Below, one piece after another: positions 23,731 through 35,564 of a stretch of DNA of 64,000 nucleotides. The notes under the pieces are model-generated. The model was not told where the DNA came from. It saw nothing but the letters and a program-made list of their open reading frames with translations, and made no database searches. This DNA is from Phyto melanocephala. Taxonomy: Eukaryota; Arthropoda; Insecta; Diptera; Rhinophoridae. How positions within the stretch are numbered: position 1 is the stretch's first letter; each line of letters opens with the position of its first letter. The position numbers and the translations under genes are program-made. The DNA is taken from the NCBI GenBank assembly GCA_941918925.1, contig OW799233.1:112899833-112963832 (forward strand), read 5' to 3'.

Positions 23731-25053
23731 CTTTTTTTATTCAACATTTTGTTTGCGTTGTTTTTTTTTTCGTTCGTGTTAGGCAGATAACAGATACGTA
23801 CGGTTTTTATCGTATTAGTTACAAAATTGTATTGTCGGTATTGTGTGTTTATGTTAGTGGCATGGCCAATAGCAATGTTACGAAGTAGTATTAGTAGTAA
23901 CAGGAGCAAAAGAGCACCAAAAACAGCAAGTAGAGATAGAATTTCGTTGAAAATGTTTTACCGTAAATGGTGTTTGACGAGTACATCGATGATGATGATG
24001 ATTTCCCCCCATAGTTAATTGTTGTTGTTGTTGGCATTATAGTTAAAAGTTGATGTTTTCAAAATAAAGCATCACACAGCACATGGAAAACCATGAAAAA
24101 AATCAAAAAAAAGTTAAATTTAAGTTGAAGTTGCCAGCATTAGACATAGTGAATAAAAATAAACAAATTAAAAAGCTTTCTATACATGTATGTAGGTGTG
24201 TACGTAAAAGAAACAAAGTTTGATCGTTAGAGACAGTTAAAAGTTTTGTTTTTTGCATACTATACTAGATATTAACATGTTGTACATTAACATATTATAT
24301 ATTGCTTACATAAGGACTAAATAAAAAATATGGAAATTTGCAACTGTGAGTCACATAAGTGTTAATGTTTTTACCGTGTAATTACATACATACATATGTA
24401 ATTACAAGTTTCATTTGTGGAGAACCTTTTTTTCAGGCGAAAGATTTTCATACGTTGACAACAAATATTTTGAATGATAAAATAAAAAATAGTCGAAGAA
24501 GAAATTTAAATATTTTAAATTATTTCTTATGATTTATAAAAAGGCATATTTATTCATCTGATTATAGCAGTTTCGGTTTTTTTGTTAGTATATATGAACT
24601 TTGACAACTGAAGTTTAAAATAAGTGGAGAAAAATTAATCAGTTGACGAATAAAGATGAATAAATTTGCCTTCGATTAATAAAAAGTGTGGACAGCTTTA
24701 ACAAACAGAAATTAATTTTTATTTCGTTGTGATTAATGTTAGGTAGATGAAAATATTCCATTAAGAAATTGTTCGAATTTTGTAAGCAGTGTAGACTTCA
24801 TTTCCATACCGTATTCCATCCATAGAAATGCTTAAACTGTTATCTTCTTCATCAAAGCGTAAGGGGAAGGCATGATTAAGCTTTTCCTGATAGAAATTAA
24901 ATTAGCGCTTTTTAAGTGAAAAAGAGAAATTTACAAAGTGGGACATAGCATATAAAAACTTATTGACTTTATCATTAAGCGATAAACAGGGTTATGTTGA
25001 CATAGACATGAGGCTTTAGAAAACCTTATGAAAAGAGTCCAATCTTCTATATA
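23731..25053. other. intron sequence, no gene seen
   Basis: No element recognised. Several GTTGTTGTT and GATGATGAT microsatellite stretches near 23990-24035. Confidence 0.45.
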
Positions 25054-26681
25054 CAGTACTGGTCAAAACATTTGGAACTGGGATTGAATTTGTTATTTTC
25101 ATTGATTTATGTTGTTCAAATAACAATAAGTTTTTTAATATCTACATACGTTGTTTTTGTCAAACAAATAAAACAAAAATTAATAACATTAAACTAAAAC
25201 TACAAAAAAAATTAATGATATTGAGTGTATTCATTATGCAAGTATTCAAAACATTTTTAACTCTCAGTACTCTAACTCTTTACGAAGCAATTTATACTAG
25301 CAAATTCTAGGAAATAACGGTAACTGCAATCCTTTTTAATAATGTGAGATTCTGGCCGTTTTATTTTTTAAAAAATTTGACTATAATTATTGTTCTTTAA
25401 TAGTTATAACTAACTGTTTCAAGCTTTAAAATCGTCAGAATAATTTTTGTAAAAATGGCAGGAAACAAAAACAATCTTGATTTAAAATAAAAAGTATTAA
25501 ATGATTTTAGAAATGGACTTTCTCAAAAAGAAATTTCTATAAATTACTCTGTTCCAAAATCAACAATTTCTCGAATTGTTTATAATGGTAACATCTATAC
25601 AACCCATAAAGGTGGTAGACCTCGTGTTACAACTGTAAGAGAAGATCGGAAAATCAAGATTTTTTTTACAAAACACCCCAAAGCAGTTCCTAGAGAAGCT
25701 AAAACTGAACTTTTAGTAGATGCCAGTCATTCCACCATTAAAAGAAGAGCCCGAGAATATGGTCTTAGAAGAAACAGATGCACATTTTTGTGTTTGTGTC
25801 AGAAAAAAAACCGAAAAGCTCGCCTTGACTTCGGACGTACCAATTTAAATTGGACTCAACAGCATTGGAAGAATGTATTGTGGTCTGACGAGTCAAAATT
25901 CAAACTCCGGGGATCAGATGGAAGAGTCACTGTTAGACACAACTGCCACAGTGAAACACGGTGGTAGAAACAATATGGTGTGGGGGTGTTTTTTAAGAAA
26001 TGGGATAGGCCCAATTCATCGCATATTTAACACCATGACGGCCACAATCTATAAAGATCTTTTGAGTTCTGTTGTGCTTCCGTATGCTGAATGGGAAATG
26101 CTACTATCATGGACCTTCCAGCACGACGACGTCTCCAAACATACGGCAGGGATTGTAAAGCTTGGCTGGAGGATAATAAAATTAATACAATGTTATGGCC
26201 GCCTCAATAACTCGATCTCAACCCGATTGAGAGCATGTGAATGATTGTAAAACGAAATATTGGCAATAATGTATTCCGAAATAGTGATGAACTTTTCATC
26301 CAGTTAGAGAAGCAGTGGAATGAATTTTCTGACGATTTTATTAAAAATCTCATTGCCTTAATGCATAAGAGGTGTTCAGAAGTTATAAAAAATAATGACT
26401 ACACTACCAAATACTAAGCAATAAAATTATTTATTGTATTTTCTGTTAATTACTTATAGAGTTGCAAATGTTTTGAACACCTGCATTTTGTATACATCCA
26501 TTATTATTAATTCTTTTGTTGTTTTAATTTAACGTTATTAATTTTTTTTATTTGTTTAACAAAAAACAATGTGTGAAGATATTATAAAAAATAAATTTTA
26601 GTAACTTTGTGTTATTTGAACAAAATAAATCAAAGAAAATTACAAACGCAATCCCAGTTTCAAATGTTTTGACCAGTACTG
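25054..26681 (+). mobile_element. Tc1-family transposon, full length, long TIRs
   Basis: Ends CAGTACTGGTCAAAACATTT in inverted orientation, flanked by TA on both sides. The inverted repeats extend about 150 bp (25054-25205 with 26530-26681) with divergence. Encloses a broken transposase gene. 1,628 bp. Confidence 0.9.
25455..26417 (+). pseudogene. Tc1 transposase (DD34E type), broken
   Basis: From MAGNKNNLDLK an early in-frame TAA follows, then helix-turn-helix FRNGLSQKEISINYSV and STISRIV, the GGRPRVTT hook, first catalytic region VLWSDESKFKLRGSDG, a second near LPARRR/QHDDVSKHTAG in another frame, and DLNPIES near the C-terminus. Several frameshifts and stops mean no functional product, but the whole domain order of a Tc1 transposase of about 320 residues can be followed. 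Confidence 0.88.
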
Positions 26682-26860
26682 TAAATAACTTTGCATTTAA
26701 ATCGTCTATTAAACCTCCCATGTGTAATGACAGTTGACTTGTGAGACCGAGTAATATAAATAAAACTAATTTGTTAAACATTTATTTGTAATACTGAATA
26801 CTTAGGTTTTTAATAATTTAACACAATTTTATTGACAATTAATAGTTGTTTTTTATATTA
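26682..26860. other. intron sequence, no gene seen
   Basis: Short spacer between the Tc1 copy and the PLE repeat; the open frame 26548-26781 overlaps the Tc1 inverted repeat. Confidence 0.4.
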
Positions 26861-26975
26861 AGTTTGAGATCACTTTTTTTATAAAAATAATTTAATTTTC
26901 CAATATTTCGCTTCCACATTGGGTAGCTTCTTCAGGGAAGGTATAAACAATTAAAAATATTTAACAATATGAAAA
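26861..26975 (-). mobile_element. solo PLE terminal repeat fragment (family C)
   Basis: Aligns with 45315-45425 (shared AGATCACTTTTTT, GGGTAGCTTCTTCA and ACAATTAAAAATATT). No PLE coding region adjacent. Confidence 0.6.
26898..26939 (-). ncRNA. hammerhead ribozyme-like motif (PLE family C)
   Basis: CTGAAGA (26935-26929), A, stem II GCTACC/GGAAGC with one mismatch, GAAA (26909-26906), TATT, stem I TTCC/GGAA. Confidence 0.55.
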
Positions 26976-27557
26976 TTATTTATCAATAAATAAACGACTA
27001 TTGAAAAAAATAAGAAGGATCGAAAACATTTATTTATTATTTTTTTGACAATTTTTTTTTTTAATTATATGAGTCATGTAGGCTCTAAAAATTTTTGTAT
27101 GATTAAAAGGAGTTCTCATAATTCGTAAGAAATTTAAAGGATATATATTGTGTCATTTACTGTATGGTACCTTGTGACATCTTGTGTCCTTTTCTATGTT
27201 GTTTACTTCGGATTAAAATAAATTAGTTTTCATTAAAACCTAGCGCTTATCATTGACACTGAGATTTAAAGAAGTATGGACCAATGATGCCGAGGTCACA
27301 AAAAGTTCAGCAAACGGTAATAAATAGACATTTATTAAAACTAGACTCCTCTTTTAGTTTTCTATTCAATGTAAAAATTGTTAATTTTTGGGACTAATTA
27401 AATTGCAACAGATTGTAAAAAAAAATCTAACAAAAATGCGTATACGTATGCAATGTGATTACTATTTCATAAACATTAAAAAACAAAACTGACTTTTATG
27501 TCGCCCATGTTGTCCCACATACATGTGTATGTACTTGAATAAAACAAACATACTTAC
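26976..27557. other. intron sequence, no gene seen
   Basis: Nothing supported. Confidence 0.4.
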
Positions 27558-28323
27558 CCCTTCAACAATATACTTAAACAGCGACATAAACTCTTTGCTA
27601 TTGCCCAATAAATATTTGGTGTTATTTTTAAAAAATGTATCCGCCATATAAAAATCATTCCAGTCCTGAATGTATAAACGATTTGAGCATATTGAATGGC
27701 ATATCATATTACAAACTGTATCTAGATTTGGCAAACATGCTATATGAGATTGTTGTTTGTTGCTATCATAACATTTACTAACACCAACAGTGCTACTGGT
27801 CATATCTGTTGTATCAGCCATAATTGTTGCTATTGTTTTATTGGCATCATTTAACATTTTGTGTTCTTCGTATTGTTGTTGCAACTGCTCAATTAGCAAT
27901 AGTAAACTAAGCACTTGTTGGCAATCATTGGATTCAATGAATTTCTCCAACATTCCCAGTATGACTTCTTTTTGTGTGTCAAGTTCGTTGTTGAGTGTTA
28001 GATTTTTCGTTACAGCGGCAAACGAATTTGGGTCACCTAATAGAGTTTGTTGCACAGATGCTGTTGAAATTAAGGGTGACAATTGTGTTTCTTTCAAAGT
28101 TGTAGTGGCACATTGTTGCTGTGTTAAAATGGTGGATGTCATTAAAAACATTTCATAAGATAAAGTTTTTAAAGCTTGTACAGCTACATCTCTGATATTA
28201 TAGTTTGCTAATAAATTATTAATGATACTAATTATTTTTGGTATTGTTGTCAATTTCTTTTCGCTCTTTGAGGATAATTTTATTAAAAATTTAATGATGG
28301 GTGTAATCATAATAAGACCATTT
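27558..28323 (-). CDS. htt: huntingtin exon (7th, 766 nt)
   Basis: Acceptor TTTTACAG before 28323, donor GTAAGT after 27558. Phase 2 in, phase 0 out. Begins NGLIMITPIIKFLIKL with TTIPKIISIINNLLA (human GIPKIIQLCDGIMA), then ELDTQKEVILGMLEKFI, an almost exact match of human ELETQKEVVVSMLLRLI, and a Cys/Asn-containing tail ending SLFKYIVEG. This exon settles the identity of the gene. Confidence 0.94.
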
Positions 28324-28729
28324 CTGTAAAAGAAATAAAATATTTTTTATATAATTTTAAATAATTTTAATAGTTATAATGTATTTTTCGTTCAATAGGA
28401 AAATGATTAGCGATATAGTTGTATAATTAAAGTAGTATCGTAGAATAAGGGAAAGAATATTCTTAGTATTATAAATTAACTAATAAAATTTTCCACGTAA
28501 TTTCCGATCCTTAAACTTCTTATGAGAAGTAAAGCAAAAATAAGCACTATAAGGGGTGTTTCTTTTAGATCCATAGAACTTTCCATAGGTATAACTGTAA
28601 AACTATCACACTAATGAAGTTCGTTAGACTTTTTTGTGTTTACTTTGGCCAATCAAATACTTACACCGAAACAATGTACAAAACTCGTAAAAATTTATTT
28701 CTAAATTCGCGCTCTGTTCACCAAACTTA
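28324..28729. other. intron sequence, no gene seen
   Basis: AT-rich; GGGGTGTTTCTTTTAGATCC at about 28554 resembles a transposon end, but no partner end was found. Confidence 0.35.
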
Positions 28730-29210
28730 TTTATTTATTTTATTTATTTATTTATTTATTGTCTCCTTGCACAACAAGACCAAGGGCCATTATTACAACT
28801 TGCCTTTTACAACTTCCATTTTTTGTTGTAATTATTATTAATTTTAATAAAATTTAATGGATAAAAAAATAATAAGTTAAGGGTTTATAATGCAAAGCCA
28901 TCTATCTGTCCAACAAAATCCTGCCTTTAGCTAACTGCAAGTTGTAATAATGGCCCTAAGTCTTATAATTATAGTGCAGGAATTTAAAATTGTACAAATA
29001 ATTTTCCAAAAACAAATAAAAATTAAATACAAAATAAAATAAATTTAAAATAAAATAAAAAAAAAACATTGAATAAAATTATTAAAAAATATTTTTATCG
29101 TTTAAGCGTAATAATTAAATATAAATTTTTTTAAATTAATTGCGTTGCTATTTGTTTGTTGATTGTGTAGAAGAGTATTCCAAAGACGAATAGCATTTTT
29201 GTTTATGGTG
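28730..29210 (-). mobile_element. LINE 3' end fragment, same family as 8925-9590
   Basis: Minus strand: SLWNTLLHNQQ-type peptide near 29160-29190 followed by UTR, CTTGTTGTGCAAGGAGAC near 28777 and an (AAATA)n tail at 28730-28760. Mirrors the arrangement at 9.3-9.6 kb. Confidence 0.65.
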
Positions 29211-30735
29211 CGCATATTCGTCTATCTAGACAGGTAATACGCAATACTATGGGTCGAGACATGACTACATTTGGATAATACTCTCTTTTGGATAAAATTC
29301 ATGCAAATAGAACCGAACCGTGCGCACAGAAAAAGTCATCGCCGCTGTAGACGCGAGCGTGACTGTGGACTTGAATTTATCGTTCTAGTGAGATTTTTTT
29401 ATAGGCCTAACTATATTATGCTTTTGCTGGCTTAAGCAAATGTGCGGTTACATAAAATTAAATGTATACAACTATATTGTACTTAAGAAACTTTTCGTCA
29501 AGTTTCGTCAAGTGTCATTTGCAAACAGCGACTCTGATCGTACTGTGCTTACCCTACGTTGCCACAAGCAATTGTTTACTTGCAAGTAGTGTATACGTAT
29601 TACTAACGAAAATATGGAGAAATGCCAAAAAAAACACAAAAATTTTTTGAGTGGCTACACAGCACAGTGCAAGTTCATTTTTAAAATGTCGTCAACAAAT
29701 AAACTTCAAACAAATTTAAAACAAATGGCGCTGCTTCAATTGGTAATTAAGTGTTGTCAATAGCCACTATTGAACGTTACCTTTAGACATGTAACTTTTT
29801 CATATAATTTTTTTTATTAAAAATTTATATTTATATTAAAACTTACATTTTAAATGAATATTTATATTTTTTCTTAATATTCTTTATATACATATATACA
29901 TATTTATTAAAAAAAAATTAGCTGAATTATTTACCACAATTGTATGATATATTAGTGAGTTAACAAAAAAACTCAGTATTAGACAACACTGTTTTTCGGC
30001 TTGTCACTTTACTTGCCGTAACTGTAAAAATTTTACTTGCTTAAAAATTTCTTCGCAAGCTGAGTCGCAGGTTGCCAAAATGTGGTTGTGTTAGTAAAAA
30101 AGTGTTAGTGTATTGGTTTTTTTATACCCACCACCAAAAAATGGTGGGGGTATATTCATTTTGTCATTCCGTTTGTAACACATCGAAATATCCATTTTAG
30201 ACCCCATTAAGTATATATATTCTGAATCAGGGTTTGATTTGATGACGATCTAGCTATGTCCGTCCGTCTGTCCGTCTGTTGAAAGCACGATAGAGGTCGC
30301 ACCGAAAAAGCTAGGGGGCTCAAATTTTGCCAGACAAGGTTTCTTATAGACAAGGTTTGTTTGGTATTGAAAATGGGCTAAATCGGAATATTAGGAAGAG
30401 AGTTATAGCTCGAAAAGCAAGAGTAGGTCGAAAAAACCGTGTCCTTTAAACATCGAATAAAATGGAATTGTGTCCAAACGCATTAACGTAGACTCATGAA
30501 ACTTCGAAAATATATTTCCTGAGTAAAAATAATATTTTTCCCCGAAAATTGTGTAAATCTATGCATTAGGAGAGGAGTTATCGGTCAAAATGTACGAAAA
30601 TTTACACCGCACAGTGTATTTTTCGGTATATTTAAAAACAAAAACGTCATAAAAGCAACAAAATTAGATGTACGACTCTGAAATTTTGCACACTTTGCTT
30701 TTTGGTGAGACGCTCTTTTGTAACGGAAAATCAAT

Positions 30736-31790
30736 GTGCCACGCCCACTTTTACGCCCACCTCCCATATAACGTTTTACCTAAAATTCATATAATTTCTC
30801 TATTAATAAAGATTTTGGAATAATAAAGGGCTATATTGAAACACCTAAGTTGTACTCATTCGTAAAAATAACTCTGACACGCCTACTATAACGCCCACTT
30901 TTCACGTTATCTACCGTTAATGAAATTTAAAAGCTCATGAAACCGCCAAAATTAGAGGTATGATGACAAAATTTGCTACGTATATCCCCCTAGGTAATGT
31001 CATTACTGTGCCAGAAAATTAAGGTGCCACGCCCACTTTTACGCCCACCTCCCATATAACGTTTTACCTAAAATTCATACAATTTCTCTATTAATAAAGA
31101 TTTTGGAATAATAAAGGGCTATATTAAAACAACTAAGTTGTACTCATTCGCAAAAATAACTTTGACACGCCTACTATAACGCCCACTTTTAACGTTATCT
31201 ACCGTTAATGAAATTTAAAAGCTCATAAAACCGCCAAAATTTGACATATGATGATAAAATTTGCTACGTATATCCCCCTAGGCAATGTCATTACTGTGCC
31301 AGAAAATTAAGGTGCCACGCCTACTTTTACGCCCACCTCCCATATAACGTTTTACCTAAAATTCACATAATTTCTCTATTAATAAAGATTTTGGAATATT
31401 AAAAGGCTGTATTGAAACACCTAAGTTGTACTGATTCGTAAAAATAACTTTGACACGCCTACTATAACGCCCACTTTTCACGTTATCTGCCGTTAATGAA
31501 ATTTAAAAGCTCATAAAACCGCCAAAATTAGAGATATGATGATAAAATTTGCTACGTATATCCCCCTATGCAATGTCATTACTGTGCCAGAAAATCAAGG
31601 TGCCACGCCCACTTTTACGCCCACCTCCCATATAACGTTTTATCTACAATTCATATAATTTCCCTATTAATAAAGATTTTGGAATAATAAAGGACTATAT
31701 TGAAATATCTAAGTTGTATTTATTAGCAGAAACTATATTGACACGCCTACTTTAACGCCCACTTTAATTGAAAGACTACATTTACAAAAG
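30736..31790 (+). repeat. tandem array, 288-bp unit, about 3.6 copies
   Basis: Units start GTGCCACGCC at about 30736, 31024, 31312 and 31600: equal 288-bp spacing. Each has two clusters of CACGCCCACTTTTACGCC-like sequence. Copies are close to identical, so the expansion is recent. Confidence 0.9.
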
Positions 31791-31816
31791 CATTTTAGTA
31801 GCATATCGAAGTTATA

Positions 31817-32433
31817 AAGGGTGGTTAAATTTTAAGGACCGATGTTGAATTTAAATAAAACACAAATTATTTATGAAATTATTATTATTTATTTTTGTAA
31901 TTATAATATTTGTATGGTTCAATTATGTATTTAACAAAATATCGGCCATATGGCCCCCCCATCCTTGGCACCACTCATCTATCTGATGGTCCAAATTTTC
32001 AATGAAAATGTTGATGCTCAATTATTGGGCATGATGATGGGTCGAGATTGACTGCTATTTTGCCACACTATCGCAAAAAACAGCAATGGTTCCCATTCAA
32101 CGAACTAAGAAGGCATTCACAGATTTTCTAGCATTTTATACAGACCTGTTTTGCAGAAATTTAAATATTTTTTACAATTCTCCCGATTGTTGACGAATTT
32201 GAACGATTATGTTGACCAAAAGAATTACGAAGTGCACAAAATGCATTTTGATTTGAACGCCCATTTTCATAAAAAACCTGAATAACTTTAAAGCGTTGCT
32301 CATTTGCGTATTTTTCCACGGATCAAATTGAATTAGTCTGAGATTGAGAAATATCAAATGAAATGCAAGAAAAAAGTTGAAGTTTAGGTGTAGTTCACCT
32401 TTTAACACGGGCTCTTAAATTTTAACTACCCTC
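31817..32433 (-). mobile_element. internally deleted mariner, nested
   Basis: Inverted ends AAGGGTGGTTAAATTTTAAG / its complement at 32415-32433, with TA flanks. Minus strand keeps transposase N-terminus YANEQRFKVIQVFYENGRSN near 32285-32330 and the C-terminal GGHMADILLNT near 31940; the catalytic core is missing. Confidence 0.75.
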
Positions 32434-32979
32434 TACAAAGAAAGTGATACATATTTTATTATAAAGAGATTATTCCATAGCGATCAAGAAAATAATAAAT
32501 ATTGTGCTTTAAATGAACACAAAATTGGTGGTGGGTATAAAAGATTCGGCACAGCCGAATATAGTGCTCTTACTTGTTTCACTTGCACTTGCATATGGCA
32601 ACGGTAGGTTACGAAAATAGATTTTCATTTGATATGTACACACTGTTGCATTATTTAGCACTTTTTTTTATTAATGTTATCATTTGTTTTTCAAATTAGA
32701 GAAAAAATTTATAAATTTTTTGGTTTATGGTAAAAGATTTATAAATTTTACACATTAAATAATAATTTTGTGACAATATCGATATATTAGGAAATACGGA
32801 AATAAAACAGTTTTTGCAAAAGTACAAATATTTGCAACTAATCATAGTAAGTATTTAAGTTTAAAAAGTACAATATATCCACCGACAAGTCTTCAAAAAT
32901 TTGCTTAAGCATTTAACAGACTTTTCGTTGATTTGTGACAGTAGCTTAAGCCAGCAAAAGCATAATATAGTTAGGCCTT

Positions 32980-33932
32980 ATTTCTCATGTCATTCATTTG
33001 ACGGAGAAGAAGTTCCAACAAAAGGACGCAACATAACACACAGCGCGTAAAATCATTACTTGCTGAGCCAAAAGTTTGGTAACCGAATTATCTCAAGAAA
33101 TAGACTACTTTTGGTGAGAGTACGTCTAATCGCTTCAACGACTGAACATTTAGAAGATACATTCGATACATTATTGACAAAATAAGACCAGGTAAAGCGC
33201 ATACGAGGAGGCCATATGCCAGAAATCACTTTTTTATAATAAATGTAATAAAATTTTTTAGCTAATAAAGCTTAATTTTTGGTAACTCCATTGAATTTAT
33301 TATTTTTTTTCGATCCAAAAGTTAAACTAATTTAAGATTTTGTTTAGTTCTTTTTATTCATTCCTTTTTGCAATAAAGATGTGTATTTTGGGATCGTTTT
33401 GCCTCTAGTTTTACTTTATAAATTTAGCTTTTGTTATTGGAAAGTAAAAAAGTTCCTTTTTGCAATAACTATACGGGAGAGGGCAGTGTATGAAATATAT
33501 TTTAAAGAAAGCTCTATTCTGAGTATCCCCAAAAAGGTGTGATACTACCGGATTAGTAAATGATCAGTATGACAGGATTTCTTCCTCCCCGGTTGTAACC
33601 GGGAACGCGTTCTTTACACAATTTTCGTAGACAGTGATTAAATAAGTTAACATTCACTGCAACGCAGATATTTTGAGCTATGATAAATTAATTTAAAGCA
33701 TTATTGTCGTAATTTTTCAAAATTTTTAAAATGTCTAGAAATTTTGCAGTAAGTATGTAATATACTTTTTATTATTTTTTTTTTTTTTAATTTTTGAAAA
33801 CAATGATATTAAGGCAATACAATACTTAGGACTTCTTGTGAATACACCAAATGTGTCCTCTGAAATTAAATAAGACACAATACAGTTATAATATCCGGTC
33901 GCTACATTCAACAAGCTCTGTAGCACTCCTTT
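32980..33932. other. intron sequence, no gene seen
   Basis: No recognised element. Confidence 0.4.
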
Positions 33933-34559
33933 ATTATACCCTTCACACAGTGAAAAAGGGTATTACATATAGGTTTGTCATTCCATGTGAAATTTCTACA
34001 ATAAAGTATATATTTTCTGAAAGCTTATGAATAGGGGTGTCGATTAAGCTCTGTCAGTCTTTCCATCTGTCCGTGTGTATGTTGAAATCAACTTTTTGAA
34101 GCCCTCCGACATCGCTTTGCCACGAGTGAGGTATTAAAATATCAGAAATATTCGGGAGTAGATCGGAATTGAAAATCAGAAACATCGTTTTTTTTTAACA
34201 CAAAAACAACATATATATATATATATTTAGATTCGGTATTCTGGTTAGAGTAAACGTGGCATCAAACCCCAGCTAAGGCCAAAAAAAAATTTTTTTTTAA
34301 TTTTTTTTTTTTTTTTATTTTATATTTATTATTTATATTTTTTTAATTTTTTTTATCTTTTTTTATTTTATTTTTGTTTTATTTTTTTTATTTATTATAT
34401 TTTATTCGAACTTTTTTCTATATATTAAATTTTAATGTGAACCATTTTTTATTTTGGCTTAAGTTCATTTGTTTATTTATTTAATTTTATAATTCAAATT
34501 AAATTAAATTGTAACCATTTTAGGAATATTCTTTCCAAAAATTATCTCCGATATTAGCC

Positions 34560-34607
34560 GAGTGGAATGCATTTTCGAAATCAGCTACGATTTCATCATC
34601 AGCACTC
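34560..34607 (-). ncRNA. hammerhead ribozyme (PLE family B)
   Basis: Minus strand: stem I GAGTG/CACTC (5 bp), CTGATGA, T, stem II GAAATC/GATTTC (6 bp, loop GTAGCT), GAAA, stem III formed by the palindrome AATGCATT without a loop, and C as the cleavage base. A self-complementary stem III favours action as a dimer. Confidence 0.75.
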
Positions 34608-34973
34608 TTTATCGGTATACTACTATGTAACTTAAAATTCCTATTTATGTTACAATTGAATGAAATTTGAATTAGTGAATCTTAGTATTATTTTTCATAT
34701 TTTGTTGAATATTTAATTTCACCTATCAAATGACAATTCATAATTCAACATGTTCATATTCTTCTATATTCGTAATACATTTTCGTTATGCTTTCAATAT
34801 CCATCCTTTGGCTGGAATTATTGAAAACAAGGTTGTATTTACATTTTCATTTATATAGGTGAAATTAAATATTCAACAAAATATGAAAAATAATACTAAG
34901 ATTCACTAATTCAAATTTCATTCAATTGTAACATAAATAGGAATTTTAAGTTACATAGTAGTATACCGATAAA

Positions 34974-35021
34974 GAGTGCTGATGATGAAATCGTAGCTGA
35001 TTTCGAAAATGCATTCCACTC
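34974..35021 (+). ncRNA. hammerhead ribozyme (PLE family B)
   Basis: Identical to the motif at 34560-34607 on the other strand: CTGATGA 34979-34985, GAAA 35005-35008, predicted cut after C35016. Confidence 0.75.
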
Positions 35022-35516
35022 GGCTAATATCGGAGATAATTTTTGGAAAGAATATTCCTAAAATGGTTACAATTTAATTTAATTTGAATTATAAAATTAA
35101 ATAAATAAACAAATGAACTTAAGCCAAAATAAAAAATGGTTCACATTAAAATTTAATATATAGAAAAAAATTCGAATAAAATATAAATAAATAATTATAA
35201 CACACATGGCACGGTGTTAATGACATTCAAGAATTCATTGTTCAATGTCTATCACCTAGATGGACTTATATAAATGAAAATGTAAATACAACCTTGTTTT
35301 CAATAATTCCAGCCAAAGGATGGATATTGAAAGCATAACGAAAATGTATTACGAATATAGAAGAATATGAACATGTTGAATTATGAATTGTCATTTGATA
35401 GGTGAAATTAAATATTCAACAAAATATGAAAAATAATACTAAGATTCACTAATTCAAATTTCATTCAATTGTAACATAAATAGGAATTTTAAGTTACATA
35501 GTAGTATACCGATAAA

Positions 35517-35564
35517 GAGTGCTGATGATGAAATCGTAGCTGATTTCGAAAATGCATTCCACTC
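35517..35564 (+). ncRNA. hammerhead ribozyme (PLE family B)
   Basis: Third copy: CTGATGA 35522-35528, GAAA 35548-35551, stem I 35517-35521 with 35560-35564. In tandem with the copy 543 bp upstream, so a transcript through both would release a unit-length RNA. Confidence 0.75.

Larger units (their letters stand above)
30123..32575 (+). mobile_element. mini-me-like element, family 2, expanded
   Basis: TATACCCACCACC start, GTCCGTCTGTCCGTC run, hairpin ATTCGGCACAGCCGAAT and TAGTGCTCTTACTTG tail. Longer than other family 2 copies because of an internal tandem array and a nested mariner. Confidence 0.85.
29402..32979. mobile_element. DNA transposon-like element with 36-bp TIRs, invaded
   Basis: 29403-29437 (GGCCTAACTATATTATGCTT..GGCTTAAGC) is the inverse of 32944-32978. 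Subterminal similarity (GTTGCCA, TTACTTGCAAG) also mirrors. No transposase of its own recognised. Most of the interior is a later mini-me insertion. Confidence 0.7.

Noticed and set aside
30736..31790. CRISPR-like regular repeats
   Set aside because: Units are contiguous 288-bp tandem copies without spacers, in a fly intron.
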